Shown here: in pieces, positions 23,693 to 36,278 of the stretch
Position numbering within the stretch: the first letter of the stretch is position 1
Layout: every line of letters starts with the position of its first letter
Source of the DNA: Takashimella koratensis
Taxonomy: Eukaryota; Basidiomycota; Tremellomycetes; Trichosporonales; Tetragoniomycetaceae
Direction of reading: 5' to 3'
NCBI GenBank assembly: GCA_003116875.1
Contig: BCKT01000011.1
Coordinates: 310,001 to 374,000 of the forward strand
DNA length: 64,000 nt
The notes under the pieces: model-generated
Seen by the model: the letters and a program-made list of their open reading frames with translations, nothing else
Told to the model about the DNA's origin: nothing
Databases searched by the model: none
Program-made: the position numbers and the translations under genes

Positions 23693-23930
23693 GGCTGGGG
23701 ATGGATGGGGTGGGTGACGGACGATGAGCATAAGACGGTGTTGTTACGAGTTTTTCATAGGGCTGCTCCGGTGCTCTCACTGACTCCAAGCAGTCCCTCC
23801 TCTCACGCGCTGTGCACGCTAGCAGATCCTGGGTACAACCTTTTTCCGTCGGCGTTATGCTGTTGATCCTATCCTCATCTCATCCTCATCCGGCCCACCG
23901 GCGCGACCTCACCTCTGACATCCAGCAAGT
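23693..23930. promoter_or_regulatory. Compact bidirectional promoter, SPF27 / RPD3
   Basis: Only 238 bp separate the two start codons, so promoters are shared or overlap. The RPD3-proximal part contains CATCTCATCCTCATCC repeats typical of C/T-rich start regions in this window. No TATA element is seen. Confidence 0.55.
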
Positions 23931-26479
23931 ATGGGCACCATGGAGCCCATCATGGGCGAGAGCAAGAAACGAGTGGTGAGTGTTCCCTTTCTTACCGTTC
24001 TCAGCGTGCTCAATCCCATTCAACTACGGGTCACTCCCGACGACGGCCGAGTGTCGGATTGAGCCGCGTCTAGCCCTGTTCAAGCTCTCGCGACCATCCC
24101 ATCCTACTGCTTCAGCGCTGATCAGGATCCAGTGTTACTTCTTCGACTCGGATATCGGCAATTACCACTATGGACCAGGTGAGTCGAGGTGCAGAGGTCG
24201 ATGCGTAGCTGGATGGGGATACAGCGCGCCGAGGAGCCGAGGACGTAGCGATCAGTCGCGGCGGGAGCAGAGGTGCGGACTAGGATAAGAGCTGACCATG
24301 GGATCATCTTCACAGGGCATCCGATGAAGCCTACGCGTATTAGGATGTGTCACTCGCTGGTGATGAACTATGGCTTGTACAAGAAGATGGAGATCTTTGT
24401 GAGTGCTCCCTCCGTGTCCACTCTCAACCTTAGACTTGAGCGAAGATATCGCAATCGATCTTTGTGAAGAGGCACCCTTGTATTCGGTGCTGATAAGCGT
24501 CATCCTGCAGAGAGCCAAACCAGCGACGAAGCGCGAGATGTCTCAGTTCCATACCGACGAATACGTCGATTTCCTATATCGCATCAACCCTGACAACGCT
24601 GTCCAATTTGCAAAAGAGCAAACCAAATGTTCGTACTCATCACAGTCACCACCTGCCATTTCTCCCATCCAGATTCCAGATCATCTATGCTGCTGGTTGA
24701 GCTTGGGCTGATCTTTTCAGACAACGTCGGTGATGATTGTCCCATCTTTGACGGGCTGTTTGAGTACTGCTCCATTTCAGCAGGAGGATCGATGGAGGGC
24801 GCGGCTCGCTTGTCTCGAGACAAGTGTGATATCGCCGTCAATTGGGCAGGCGGTCTACACCACGCGAAGAAGTCTGAAGCGAGCGGATTCTGCTATGTAA
24901 ATGGTGAGCCTGACCCTTTTCCCACTATGCTCCTCAACATACATTACTGACTCTCGGCCGGTACCTGCAGACATCGTCCTAGGCATTCTCGAGCTACTTC
25001 GATATCATCAACGCGTTCTGTACATCGATATCGACGTTCACCATGGTGATGGAGTTGAAGAGGCGTTTTACACAACGGACCGAGTGATGACGGTCAGCTT
25101 CCACAAGTATGGTGAGTGCCACTTCTCTGCTGCAACGCTGCGAAGGAAAATATGCGCAACAGAGATCTAACCTTCTCAGGCGAATTCTTCCCGGGCACTG
25201 GCGAGGTTAGAGACAACGGTATCGGCAAAGGCAAAGGGTGAGTTGGCTTTAGCGAGGCAAATAGCTGACAATAGCTACTCGGTCAACGTTCCTTTGAGAG
25301 ACGGTATCAACGATGAGAACTACCGCGGTATTTTTGAACCCGTAAGTCTTGATTAGCGTGCGCTCGTCTTCGTTCTGACCTCCCCACTACCAGGTCATGC
25401 AGCGTATCATCGACTTCTATCAGCCCGGCGCGATTGTGTTGCAATGTGGATCCGACTCTCTCTCGGGAGACAAACTTGGCTCGTTCAACCTCTCCATGCG
25501 GGGTCACGCCGCCTGTGTCAACTTCATCAAGAGCTTTGGACTCCCTCTTTTGCTCCTTGGTGGTGGTGGATACACGGTAAAGTCGGTTTCGCGAACATGG
25601 GCGTACGAGACGGGTCTCGCGGCGGGTGTGGAGCTCGGAGCTCGTAAGTCGCAACTTGTCTATCAGCAGATCCCCAGCTCACGACGTGCAGATATCCCAA
25701 ACAATGAGTACATGGAGTATTACGGACCCGATTACGAGCTCGACGTCAAACCATCAAATATGTCGGACCACAACTCACAAGAGTATCTCGACAAGTTGAA
25801 GGAGACCGTCTTCGAGTTGCTGCGGGACAAGAACGCTGTCCCAAGCGTACAGATGCAGGGTGAGTCTAGCGACGAGAACCCGTGATGTTGGAGCGAGCGC
25901 TGACATCGACGTGCAGAGGTGCCCAAGCTTCCTCATGATGACGAGGATGATAATGAGATGGAAGATACTGAGAGCAAAGATATTCGGCGGCCAAGTTAGT
26001 AGATCTTTTTAAAGCATTCACTTTCAGACATATGATGTTTTCTGATGCTGATTACCCTTTCAGTGCGGCTGTGGGACAAAGAGAAGCAGCACGAGACTTC
26101 GCTGTCGGATTCCGAGGACGAAGGTACTGGCGGCAGGCGACACCGCCAATCTCATCGAGAGGCATCGGAGAAGAACTGGGCCGTGGACAGCAATGGGCGG
26201 GCTCACCGTAGATCACGGTCGCCTCGGACTAAAACACCAACTTCAGCGTCTGAAGTTGCTGGCGCTGGGGCTTCTGGGTCAACGGGAGCGCCAGTGGTCG
26301 CTGCAAATGGTGCGGCAGACTCGATCGTCCCAGTGCCTGGTACGACGGTCGCGGCGGGCAGCGCGGCGCCGACAGGTGAACTTGCGCCTGAGACCAAGGT
26401 TGACGATGATGTTGAGATGGAGGACGTTTCTCAGCTGTCTGGACCGGGCGCTGGTGATGCGTTAGCTGGTGGGGCATGA
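23931..26479 (+). CDS. RPD3: Class I histone deacetylase, Rpd3 type
   Basis: Zinc-dependent lysine deacetylase, expected catalytic subunit of Sin3-type co-repressors. Eleven exons: 23931-23975, 24133-24178, 24316-24398, 24511-24628, 24721-24903, 24971-25111, 25180-25237, 25275-25341, 25394-25859, 25917-25994 and 26064-26479. All are in phase, 566 residues. The family core is intact: [40 protein letters not shown], catalytic His pair in [14 protein letters not shown], zinc ligands in [14 protein letters not shown], third ligand Asp in [11 protein letters not shown], and LLLGGGGYT with the substrate-pocket glycines. The core ends near residue 400. An acidic patch ([14 protein letters not shown]) and an Ala/Pro/Val-rich tail ending [10 protein letters not shown] follow, longer than in yeast Rpd3 (433 residues). 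The donor after exon 4 is the weak GTTCGT, required by the conserved TKYNVGDD junction. Confidence 0.95.
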
Positions 26480-27246
26480 TCTGGTCCTGCACCAGGTGAT
26501 GTTTGGCATTTGCAGTCGAGAAGTCAAGACCTGTTCATACCCATACGTCGAGTTCGGTAGATGTCAGATGTCGTTACGTTAGCTGGCTGGTTGAGTCTAA
26601 GAGATGGCCAAATTTATATTTGTATGCATGAAAGCAAAGCACGTTGAAGGGAAGACGTTTCTAGCACAACATGACAAGTCCGTTATAAACATGATACAGT
26701 TACAGATGATGCGAACTCGAGATAAGATACGATTGTGGAACCACATGACGGAGACCAAACTATATGTGTGTATAAACTGTAGGCGATGTAGTTATATACT
26801 GTATATTGTAGAGGGGTTGTGTAGACCCGACTCTCTGCCTGTGAAGCGATCGATCGTGGTGATGATCGGTTTGAGGTAGGGTGGGGGGTAACAGTGGGCG
26901 ATGTTGTACACACTGAGATTCGACGCGACGGTGTAGCTCGAATAGAAGATAGGTTGAAGCTATTCGATACAAGATGGGTTCCTTTCGAGATAGAGAGAGC
27001 ATGAAAGATGAACGTAGAGTCGGGCGCGTGAACCAAACTTTCTGGAGATCGGAGATCGAAAATCGAAGGTCGTGTAGAGAACGAGTGTAAACAGAATCGA
27101 CGGGCAAGGAAAGAGATAATGGTAATGCAACGTCACTTTCGTACCATGCGTCGTGGGCGAACGTGTTATGCTGGTGATGAACCGAAGTCTAATGTCTTAC
27201 AATCTAGACAAGACAAGAAAGGGATCGGGGTGGTGGGGCCGGATCG
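26480..27246. other. Convergent 3' region, RPD3 and RAN-like kinase
   Basis: This 770 bp between two tail-to-tail stops holds 3' untranslated sequence only. It is AT-richer near 26580-26820 (many TATA/TGTATATTG words, possible polyadenylation signals). Open frames here are short and non-conserved. Confidence 0.5.
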
Positions 27247-28960
27247 TCAGAGGGCAAAGTGGTCGCAGGTAGGGCTGACGGGAGAGACGCCGAGCATCTC
27301 GGGCCTGTTGACACCACCCTTGACGCCGAATTCCCATCGGGGGACCGCGGGGACCTGGCAGGCGTGGCGATCGGCTGGGTCGAACTCGGGTGTAGGTGGG
27401 CACGAGAGACCACCCGATGAGGACGAGTTGGACGAGGTGCGACCCATCGTGTAAGGGTCGGTCTCGACGAGGAGTGGAGTCCCCGCGGGTGTCGGGTACG
27501 CGCCAGCCCCAGCTGCCGAGGTCGGCGCCTGCTTGGTGTGGTGCCCGACTTGCGGGAGGGGTACGCCCGCGCGGTGAGAGCGAGGGGAAAAGTCGAAGAT
27601 GTCCTCCTCCATCTGGGCATCGGCGAGGTCGGAGAATGCCGAGGAACCAGACGACCAAACAATGGGGCGAGGAGCGATGGGGCCAGTCGGAACAAAGTCG
27701 TCCTCCTCGTCGACGTTGACGACGTGCACGGCGAGCGGCTTGGGGACGGCCGCGGTGGGGACCGCGACGGGCTGCTGGGGCACTGCGACGGCGGGGACGG
27801 GGGTAGAGGCGGGGACTGCGACGGGAGCGGGGGCGGGAGGAGGGACAGTACGGACGGCAGCGGCCGCGGCGCGCGCGGCAGGGTGGGCGTACATGAGCTC
27901 CTCGTCGGTCATGGTGAAAGTCGGGACTCGGAGGATCGCGTGCCGCAACTCGCGCAAGGTCGGGCGGTGTTTAGGCTCGAGCGCGAACAGGCCCTTGAGG
28001 ATACAGTTGGTCTCTTCGGAGATTGGGAGGATGGTTCGAAGGAAGTTGGGGTCGTGAACGTACGCCCGGAACGTCTCGTCCGAAGGGCATGCCTGGCGCC
28101 ACGGGTTGCGGCCACAGGTGAGGTTGACGAGGATCACACCGAGAGACCAGATGTCGTTAAGCTCGGTGCTGTAGCTCTCCAGTCGCTCAAACAGGCCGCC
28201 CTGGCACTCTGGGCTGAGGTAAAATGTGGACCCACTAGAATGAGACATTGGTGTCAGTTGAAGTGCTGACTGGCGGAGGAGAGTAGGGGCGAGAAGTAAA
28301 GACTCACCAGCCAAAGTCGGTCGATTGCTTCTCGGATGTGGCGAGGCCAAAGTCGGCGATGCATATCCGTTCGCCATCACGAGTGCAAAGGATGTTCTCG
28401 GGTTTGAGGTCGCGGTGGAAGATGCCCATCGAGTGGCAGTACTCGACCGCATCGACAATCTGGAGGAACACTTTTCGTATCAAAGCGTCGTTCCCAATGT
28501 ACTAGAGTGAAAGAAAAGAAAAAACAAAGTCAGACACATGTTTCTGTAATTTTGCAAAATTCGAAAAAAGAATTGGGGTTTGGTAGTGGCAATGACTCAC
28601 TCGTTGTCTCTCCGTGATCATACCAAACAAGTCACCCTCGTCGCAAAAGTCCATAACGACAAAGACGTAGTCTCCCTCCTCGAACACTTTGTGCATGGTC
28701 ACGACGTTGGGGTGTTTCGAGGCGAGACCGTGGAGGGCAATCTCTCGGCGCTGGAAGTGGCGCTGGCGGTTGTCGAGGCCGGCGCGGAGGAGACACTTGA
28801 CAGCGAGGTAAACGGGTTTAGGAGCGTGCAGATCAACAGCAAGGTAGACGACACCGTATGCACCGACCCCGAGGACAGAGAGAAACCGCAATCGACCGTT
28901 GTCGATGCAGTGGCCGACGAGGTCAAGCCCCGAGGTCGCGAAAGTGTTGCTGCTAGGCAT
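27247..28960 (-). CDS. RAN/KSP1-like serine/threonine protein kinase
   Basis: Exons read leftwards are 28960-28601, 28501-28308 and 28234-27247, in phase, 513 residues. The N-terminal 310 residues are a complete kinase domain: glycine loop [12 protein letters not shown] near residue 30, lysine in [28 protein letters not shown] (hinge), HRDLKPEN near 150, [19 protein letters not shown] in place of APE, and [19 protein letters not shown]. This pattern fits the fungal Ran1/Pat1-Ksp1-Sks1 family, linked to nutrient signalling and meiosis control in yeasts (known family). The C-terminal 200 residues are Ala/Pro/Val-rich and disordered, with a [15 protein letters not shown] patch. The ATG at 28960 is the first in frame; the frame upstream begins with TTG. 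Confidence 0.88.
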
Positions 28961-31231
28961 CGTGGATAGAGGTTGATGTGGCGGAGGGGACAAGGTGGCT
29001 GGTGTGGTGTTGCAATGTGGATGAGACCTGTGTGAGAGGTGTGGGGAAGAGACAGAGGTGCGCAGCAGAGTGTCCTTCTAATATATCGTTTCGGTTCGTC
29101 CTGACGAGCAAACAGGTTTATGTCTCTAGAGAATCGTTTCGTCCACTCTCGAGCCTGTCAGAGAGGGGTGCGATGGGACGTGTGAGCTCGAATCGTGGTC
29201 GAAACGAGGCGCGGAGAAATCGTCCGGAAGGGGCGTAGTATCGTTCGATAATCAAGCAGAGACAGATCGGTTCACGATGTCGAAGACTGGTCAAAGACAC
29301 AATCGCTTCGATTTCGTTGAGCTTGTCGAGGGCAATGAGAAGCGAACAAAGATGATCTTCGAGAATAGACGTCTGAATCGACCTCGGCGCTAGTGTCGTG
29401 TGTAGGTACAGTGCCGTGTCGGTCCAGAGTACTAGCGGATACTGCTCTGGTAGCTCCGACCAAAAGACAGATGAGAAGAAAAGGGAGTGATAGGGGGATG
29501 AGAGACACCACTGGTGGAGCTAGCTGGTAGATTAAGAAGGAAAGGGAAAAGGGCACAAGGGCAAGGGGTAGGCCGGTGGACCTGTTGGTTGGGGCCTTGG
29601 GATGGGGGAGGGGGACTGGGGTAGTCGCCGAGGTTTTTCGCTGGAACAAACGAGCGCGACGCCTGGGTGATAGGGGAGAGGGAGGGGGGGGGGGGGGAAT
29701 GAAGACGGGAATCGATCAAAGACCAATCTACCGACCGCCAACAATTGCCTAGGAGGAGGAGGCAAGTAGGTTGGGGCCTAGAATTGAGCGGCAGGGTAAA
29801 CGAAATATGAATTTCGTTTGAACGCGCGAACACAAAGGCAGGAATGTGATCCGAGGGCGTCGTGGAATTCGTCTCAGACTGATACTGCCTGTCGGGTAGG
29901 ACGAGGTTATTCGGCTGGCTGGGTGAACAAGCGCGCGATACGTTCGGGGGTTGTATTGAGACAACGGGATCAAGGCGAAACGGCGAATACGATTATCGAG
30001 CGGCACGCACGTACACCAGTGTTCGGGCGGGTTGAATTGAGACAAAACGCGAATTCGAGAGGAACGAGATCAAACGAACAAACCGCAAGAATGGGAGGGA
30101 GACAACCAATGTCGAAGTCGAAGGTAAGCAAATAAAGGTGGGTGAGGAGGGTGGGAGGGTGTAACGGAGGAAGGGAGAAAGAAGCGGGGGCGGGAAGGGG
30201 TTCAAGGTTGTTTTCTATTGAATCTCGAGTCTGTGGGAGCAGGAGGCGGGGACGGGGTAAATGGGGTGTGGGTGGGTGATTGCCGATGAATGATGAGCGT
30301 CAAGTCTGAATTAGGGGGGAGGGGGCGTAGGAGCGGAGGGGTGTGAGGTAACGACAGGTCCCGTTCGACAGGCCCCAAAGGCTGCTACCAAACTCTCTTC
30401 GATGAACCAGGGATAGCGAAAAAGAACAAGGCAACACCAGATGTGCAAACCGAATCTACGCTAACGACTGCGTGTCGTGCTTCCCGTATGTGATCCCAAT
30501 CCAGGGAAGATAACCCAAACTCAAACCGATGGCAGCGACCGCAGAGCCGGAGGCGCTGTCCCCCCACCCCCCACCTACCCGTATCGCCGGGTTAGATCAG
30601 GTCAGGCAAACGGCCACGACCCACGGGCTGGTAAGAGGGTTTTCAGCTTTTGTTTTGGAGCTCTAGGGAGAGAGTGACAATAATGGTCTGGCGTTGATTG
30701 TCGATTACGGGAACTCAGGGTTCATTAGGCGGTGTGGCTGCGGCGTACCCCGCAGATTAACCAGATGCTCAAGCAAGGGGTGGTGCGAGCACGGGGGTGG
30801 GTTTAGCCTGGTCCTAACCCCCCATCCGGTTGTATCGAAAACAGTCACCCGAGGGTGGTAGGGGGTAGGTGGGAGTAGCGGATCGCACCAGGGTACCGGG
30901 AGGGAAAGCGCAGCGGTGGAGATCGCAGTAGGGTATGACCGCTGCTGGGGCGGAGAGGGGGTGCGGTAATCGCCGAGCGCTCGAGTCAAGGGGTGTGACA
31001 CAATTTGGCGCTTATTTTACAGAGGCGCGCGCCCAAGACCCTTTTTTCTCGTTAATTGATTTTAGAATCGCCTTTTTCTTTTCTCTCATACTTTTTTTTC
31101 TCCTGCTGGGTGTTTTTACAGTTTCGGGTTAGCCTCGTCATACCTACTTCATCAAAACCTTCCCCCTGCCTGCCCTTTCACCTCATCCCACGGGCCTCAA
31201 ACCCACCCTGCCTCCCCGCGTCACCGAGCTA
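28961..31231. other. Gene-poor region, left part
   Basis: This 2.3 kb lies upstream of the kinase gene. The minus strand is pyrimidine-rich to about 29800 and may be a long kinase 5' leader. It contains a 14-base G run (29684-29697) and G/A-rich low-complexity sequence at 30140-30330. No open frame has recognisable protein character. The plus strand turns T- and then C-rich at 31040-31230, ahead of the orphan frame at 31232. Confidence 0.45.
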
Positions 31232-31579
31232 ATGTCGCGGGGGAGCGGTGGTGGTGGCGCAGCCAAGGCATCACCCACTAAGGCAGAGATGCGCAAGGGT
31301 CAACGCTCGGCTTCACCCTTGATTCCACGAACAGATGATACGGGCAACCTGCTCTCGGCTCAAGTCTTCCAAGCCAGATCGATCAGGGTGGACCATGGCC
31401 AAAATCTACCCGCATACCTTCTGGCCATCTTCGGAGCTGGGCTGGACTTTATGATCATTTCACCCATAAACGCTTTAGATCGCATGTGCAGGGACGAAAG
31501 AAAACCCGTACTAATGCTGCTAGCCAAGTCAAGGGATCTTTTCTATTGTTCTATCTCATACTTCGTCTCGTGCTCTTGA
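31232..31579 (+). CDS. Orphan open frame, possible gene fragment
   Basis: A 115-residue frame starts with ATG behind a C/T-rich leader that looks like the promoters of other genes in the window. The first 40 residues are Gly/Ala/Lys/Ser-rich, followed by LIPRTDDTGNLLSAQVFQAR and SIRVDHGQNLPAYLLA. The latter faintly recalls the xFxAR...LPxY start of enhancer-of-polycomb (Epl1) proteins, but nothing of that family follows. After about residue 65 the sequence loses character and stops. It could be the 5' remnant of a gene broken by an insertion, a first exon whose partners I cannot find, or chance. Confidence 0.3.
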   Translation: MSRGSGGGGAAKASPTKAEMRKGQRSASPLIPRTDDTGNLLSAQVFQARSIRVDHGQNLPAYLLAIFGAGLDFMIISPINALDRMCRDERKPVLMLLAKSRDLFYCSISYFVSCS

Positions 31580-34500
31580 TGGCCCCGGCCACGTTGAAGA
31601 TCGCCTGACAAAATTGCCTTGCCTTTGTCTCCCTCATCCATAGTTTTGGCGCCGTGCCAGCCTTTTCAAACAAATGCAAAAGTGCCTTGAGATAGTCGGT
31701 CCGCCGTTTGCTCGAGGATGGCCTAGGTAGCCCCAACGTCGATCGATACGATCTCCACCCGCGGACACGTTCCTCCACTACTGATCAACAGAAACTCCGG
31801 CTCCATCGACCATCGAGGCAGCATCACCTTTCTCTGTAGACAGCGCGCAGACCGCAGCGCACAGCGGTGCGCTCATGGTCTACCCAGCGCGCACCCTGTT
31901 TCTCCAACTGTGATGTTTACCTTTTCCCCTGCGTCATTGGCTAATCTCATCACGCGAGCCCTGAATAGATAAATATCGACATGCATTCAAGCTTTCGATT
32001 ATCACCTTGAGATCAACGATCGCGGTGTGCTGGTCGACCGACGAGGTCTTTTGGTTTTTGTACGTACTGTATTTGTTTTGCACAACTGCAGAAAACAACC
32101 AGCATGCCCATCTGGCAAACCCAAGCGGTGTAGGCTCGAGCGCCACCGCGTAATGAGATGGAGCCCGTAGGCGCCCAGCTTGAGGAATCGCGGCGTGATT
32201 TAGTGTGGCGTTGGGTTTTGGTTTTTCCTGCTTCTCCCTCGCGGTCGGTTTTCTTATCCCTGAACCACATTCCCTGCACAGTGACACTTTCGCTCAACAT
32301 TCCTCTCCTCTCCCCCCTTCGGCTCACCGACCTCCGATCGAAAAACGGCCACTCACCCTGTTCCTTGCCTCTGCTCTATCGGGGGTACAGCCCCTCCGCT
32401 GATATTTCGCGCTATGACTACCTACGCGTGACATATCCCAATGGGCAGGATCCAAAACTCTAGCTCATCCATCCTCCTCGATGCGTCCCTATGCCGTTGT
32501 CCCTTTTCACACTCCGTCTTCAATTCAGTCGTTGAGCATTCCCGCCGACCTGGGACCTTGACGGCAACGGTAATCTCACTTGGCACACCAAGGATGCAGA
32601 TAGCGGCATGTTCATACCAGAGCAGAAGCAGAACATATCCAGAGCGCACAGACGGAGACGTCGATTTCCCTTCCGCCGACCACCCAAAAATTAGGCGATC
32701 TTTGACGATCTGCCGCTATTGTTGTTGGGGGAGGCACAACGGATGGACTAGGTCGAGCGGACGCGATCGGCGCCGCCATTTCAGTAATCTCCATACGCGG
32801 GATCCCAAGTCGAGACACTGGCTCAACACCATCCGTAAGCACTAAGGTCGAAGGCCCATGCATGTAGACCGTTGCTTGGATCTGTCTGTCTCCACCTGAT
32901 CACAAAACGCCTTGTCGCGGGTACATGTGGCGTTTTCCCTACCATGTGTTGGTTCCATCGAGTACAAAGCATGTCTCTGGGGTGGCGTTATTTTGGGTCC
33001 TCGGCGCAGCGCTAGTCCAACCGCCATGTGCCGCATGATAATGGATTAGTGGCTGTGGCTTGGACCCAGGAAGTGGAGCCGAGGGAACCAACCCAGTCGA
33101 TTAGTCGCCGACCATGCGATCTGGCACCCGGTTCACTCGGCATCTGACCCGTGCCGGAGTGCCACGGTGTATGCTAGACGGATGCGTCGATACGAACAGG
33201 ACATACATGCATGCGTGGAGTGTGCGGAACCAACCCTCAAGACGCCACAACGTGTCTCGGACCAGGTGCCAAGACTCCGCTTGCTGCGTACGAGCTAGTC
33301 GTGGTTCATGGTGAGATACATACGTCTATTAAGTTGAAGGTCTTGCCCTGGTCCTGGCCCTGGTCCTTGATCTTGTCCTGATGCCATGCATGGCCCTCAC
33401 AGAAGCACCGCAAAGCAAGTATGCATGCGGCGGAAGCAACCATGAAGAGAATGTCTCAGCGAAGCGAGCTCGCGCGAGCGAGTGTGCAGAGATTTACCAT
33501 CTGCGTCGACTCGACTGCATGCCTCATGCACCTACCATCGGCAACTTGATGCACTCCACCGACCATAGGCATTCATTCATCAACTGAACCAAACCTTGTG
33601 ACCGCCTCTTCGATGCCCAAGCGTGTATGAGATTGACTTTCAGCATTTCACGGGTAAGCAGTTACTGTGGGCTAATCGGCGCCTCCGCAGCACGGACATG
33701 ACTTTTGTCCACGCCGCGAGTTCATGAGAAAGCTGACAGTGTGTTTGTTATGATCTGATCATCCAACAGGCGGCGATGGCCAGCTGTTGTCGATGCCTGG
33801 GGCGTGCTAAAGCTTGACTCAACGCCACACGGAGGCCGACAGGGTAGGTAGGTCGACCGCAAGCTCGCGCCTCCGCAGTTAGGGCGGGAATCGTTGGATG
33901 CCGGCAACCCCTTAGAAACCCAGCCGTGCGGACCCGATCCCACCACGGGCGGCGATAATCGGGATCGTGGCAAGTACTGTAGGCAGCAAAGCTTTCCGAC
34001 CAACCATCACGTGATAGATCCAACCATGCGTGACTTTCCCAATGACTGGTACGACCGTGACGCACGCCTCCAATTGAAACGCCATAAAGCTTAACGAAGA
34101 GAAGTACGAGGGCCAACAGAGAGGGACAAAACAGTACGCAATGCATTTCTTTCTGTATGTTTTCCTTCAGTGGCTTGCTTGATCCATTGAGAGCCTCTGA
34201 TGACGCATTGATAACCACCACACACAGAGATCTATACTCGACTTCACAGAAAACGAGCTTGTCAATTCCTTGGAATCAATTCGAGAACCCGGGAGACGGG
34301 CACATGGCGAGCGAACAACGTCCGTCCCCATGTTTCTTGAATACTCAAGCAAGCTTCAAGCCTTTCAGACACGCGAGTATTGACCCCTGCGTACCATTGC
34401 CGCCACGCACGCAGGGGGCGTACTTTATGCTGGATCCTCATTATAACTAACAGGACGCCACGCTTCGTCTCCGTGCGCCCCAGGCAGGCACTCTAGGGCT

Positions 34501-36278
34501 CTTTCGCTATTCGCCATTGACTTTTTCTCTTACAGAAACGCACAGACGTCCTGCCCATTGCACATGTCGTCAGGGAAGTTAACATTGATGAAATACGTGC
34601 AAAGGGTCTGCAATGTGCTGGAATACAGGGGCTAGGCCAATACTGAGCAAGGTTTGACCTGCGCGACGATTACGTGCGTGAGCCCCGTTTGCCGGGGAAA
34701 AGGGGGCAATAGGGGTTTCACTGGAACGGCGCGTCCAGCGTCCGTCGTCATGATGCTGTTTTGTCGCAGCATCTTGTCATCCCCCAGCTCATCGCGTTTC
34801 CTGCAAAGCTGTAATCTCCCTTCTTTCCCCACCTCCCCACATTTGTCCTGCTACCCATTCCTCAATCGGGAAGAGCCCCAGCCTAGCGTCGTTCCAGTAA
34901 AACAGTGTACTGCGACTTCGTAACCACCCACTACCGCCGATTCTGATGTCGTCCGATCGTCCAAGTCATCACGATGACACTCGATACCATCTAGCGCATT
35001 GCTCCGGGTCCGGGGCCAAGCGCATGTTGCTCAGCTCGCGTCACACATCATGACGTCCTCATGCTGGTCTTCACGTGTCCACTTGCTCATTTTCGTGCCA
35101 ATAAGTCACGCCGTGCCGTGCTGCGACCGCTAGCGATCGCTCACCTGCTGATCTACAGGGAGGACAAGGGCTTCAAGGGAGCGGACTAATCCCATTCGCC
35201 GAATTGCCTGTGTCCCACCTAGGTTGCAATTTCAAACGTGAGGGACAGCGGTCCGAGTGGGTCACGGACTATCCACGATCACCCGTTTAGCCCGACCCGA
35301 CGACGAGACTAATGATGGGCGGAAGAGCAAGTCTCGTTTTACAAGTCTGTACTTGTTCTTTCCATGCCGTTCGTTCCTGTCATGCCTGGCTTGCACATTG
35401 ACGCGTTGACACGTTAACATGCCTACTCTCTCCACTGTCGCCCCACGGAATGCGGAATGCGGCACCGGCTTTCTCAAACGAGTGGAGCCGGACTAATCAA
35501 CTAAACCCACTAGCCGACCAGGACGAGTAACGACTAAACCCCCCTGTAACATCACGGTATCGTGTGCTCATACGGTTTACCTAGCTCCCCGCAGTAGGGG
35601 ATGACGGGGTATGAGATCGTTTTCCAACTCACCTGGGTACGTATAGAGCCTCAAGACGTCATGGCGCGCAGGCAGACATGAGTTTCGGACTGAACTCTCG
35701 AGTTCTCTCGAGTTAAATCTAACTCCGCGCTACCTCGCTGCTATCGGCATGCACATATCAGACCTCTGGCATGGTAACTTTTATAATGACGTGAACGCTT
35801 CCCAACCGCCTACTGTAACCGCCGAACAAAGCCTACTGCGCACTTCATCACCGTTCATCATTGATTGAAACGATCGATTGATCGTCCCAAGCCCCAAACT
35901 TCAAGCCCCAAGATGCTTTCGTTAGCCAACGCGTGCGTGGAACTTGCACTGACAACTTGCAACTTCGCCCTCCGCGTCAGTCCAAATCCAAACTTCACTC
36001 CACATGGCGCTCGTATTAGATCGTTCATCCAAGAAAAGTTGCACACACCGCCTAAACATGGGCGTTTCGAAGCCTATCTGCGTATCTATACCCCTCACTT
36101 CCCTCCAAACTCGTCATGTCACAGCTTGATCCCGCGCCGCCACCTCGTCCGTTGCTCGATCAATGTTCATATCCAAAGTCGTTACGCTGGATGCTTTCAA
36201 TTCTGACTATCGTTCTCGTTCTGTGAACTTCTTTCTTCTTCATTTGACGTTCTTGCTCGGTGCAAACTTTCGTTGGCA
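31580..36278. other. Gene-poor region, right part; no supported gene
   Basis: This 4.7 kb on either strand shows only short frames without family sense. The base composition is more even than in the gene-dense parts, and the C/T-rich leaders typical of genes here are lacking. Local direct repeats occur (CCTGGTCCTGGCCCTGG near 33345; CAGCGCGCA words near 31845-31895). I looked for reverse transcriptase, integrase, transposase and DDE-like strings, terminal repeats and tRNA boxes by eye and found none. Heavily decayed mobile DNA is a reasonable but unproven reading. Confidence 0.45.

Noticed and set aside
29000..36200. tRNA genes or an intact transposon in the gene-poor block
   Set aside because: No convincing A/B box pair, transposase-like or reverse-transcriptase-like string, or terminal repeat could be found by eye. 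A tRNAscan and repeat search would be decisive.
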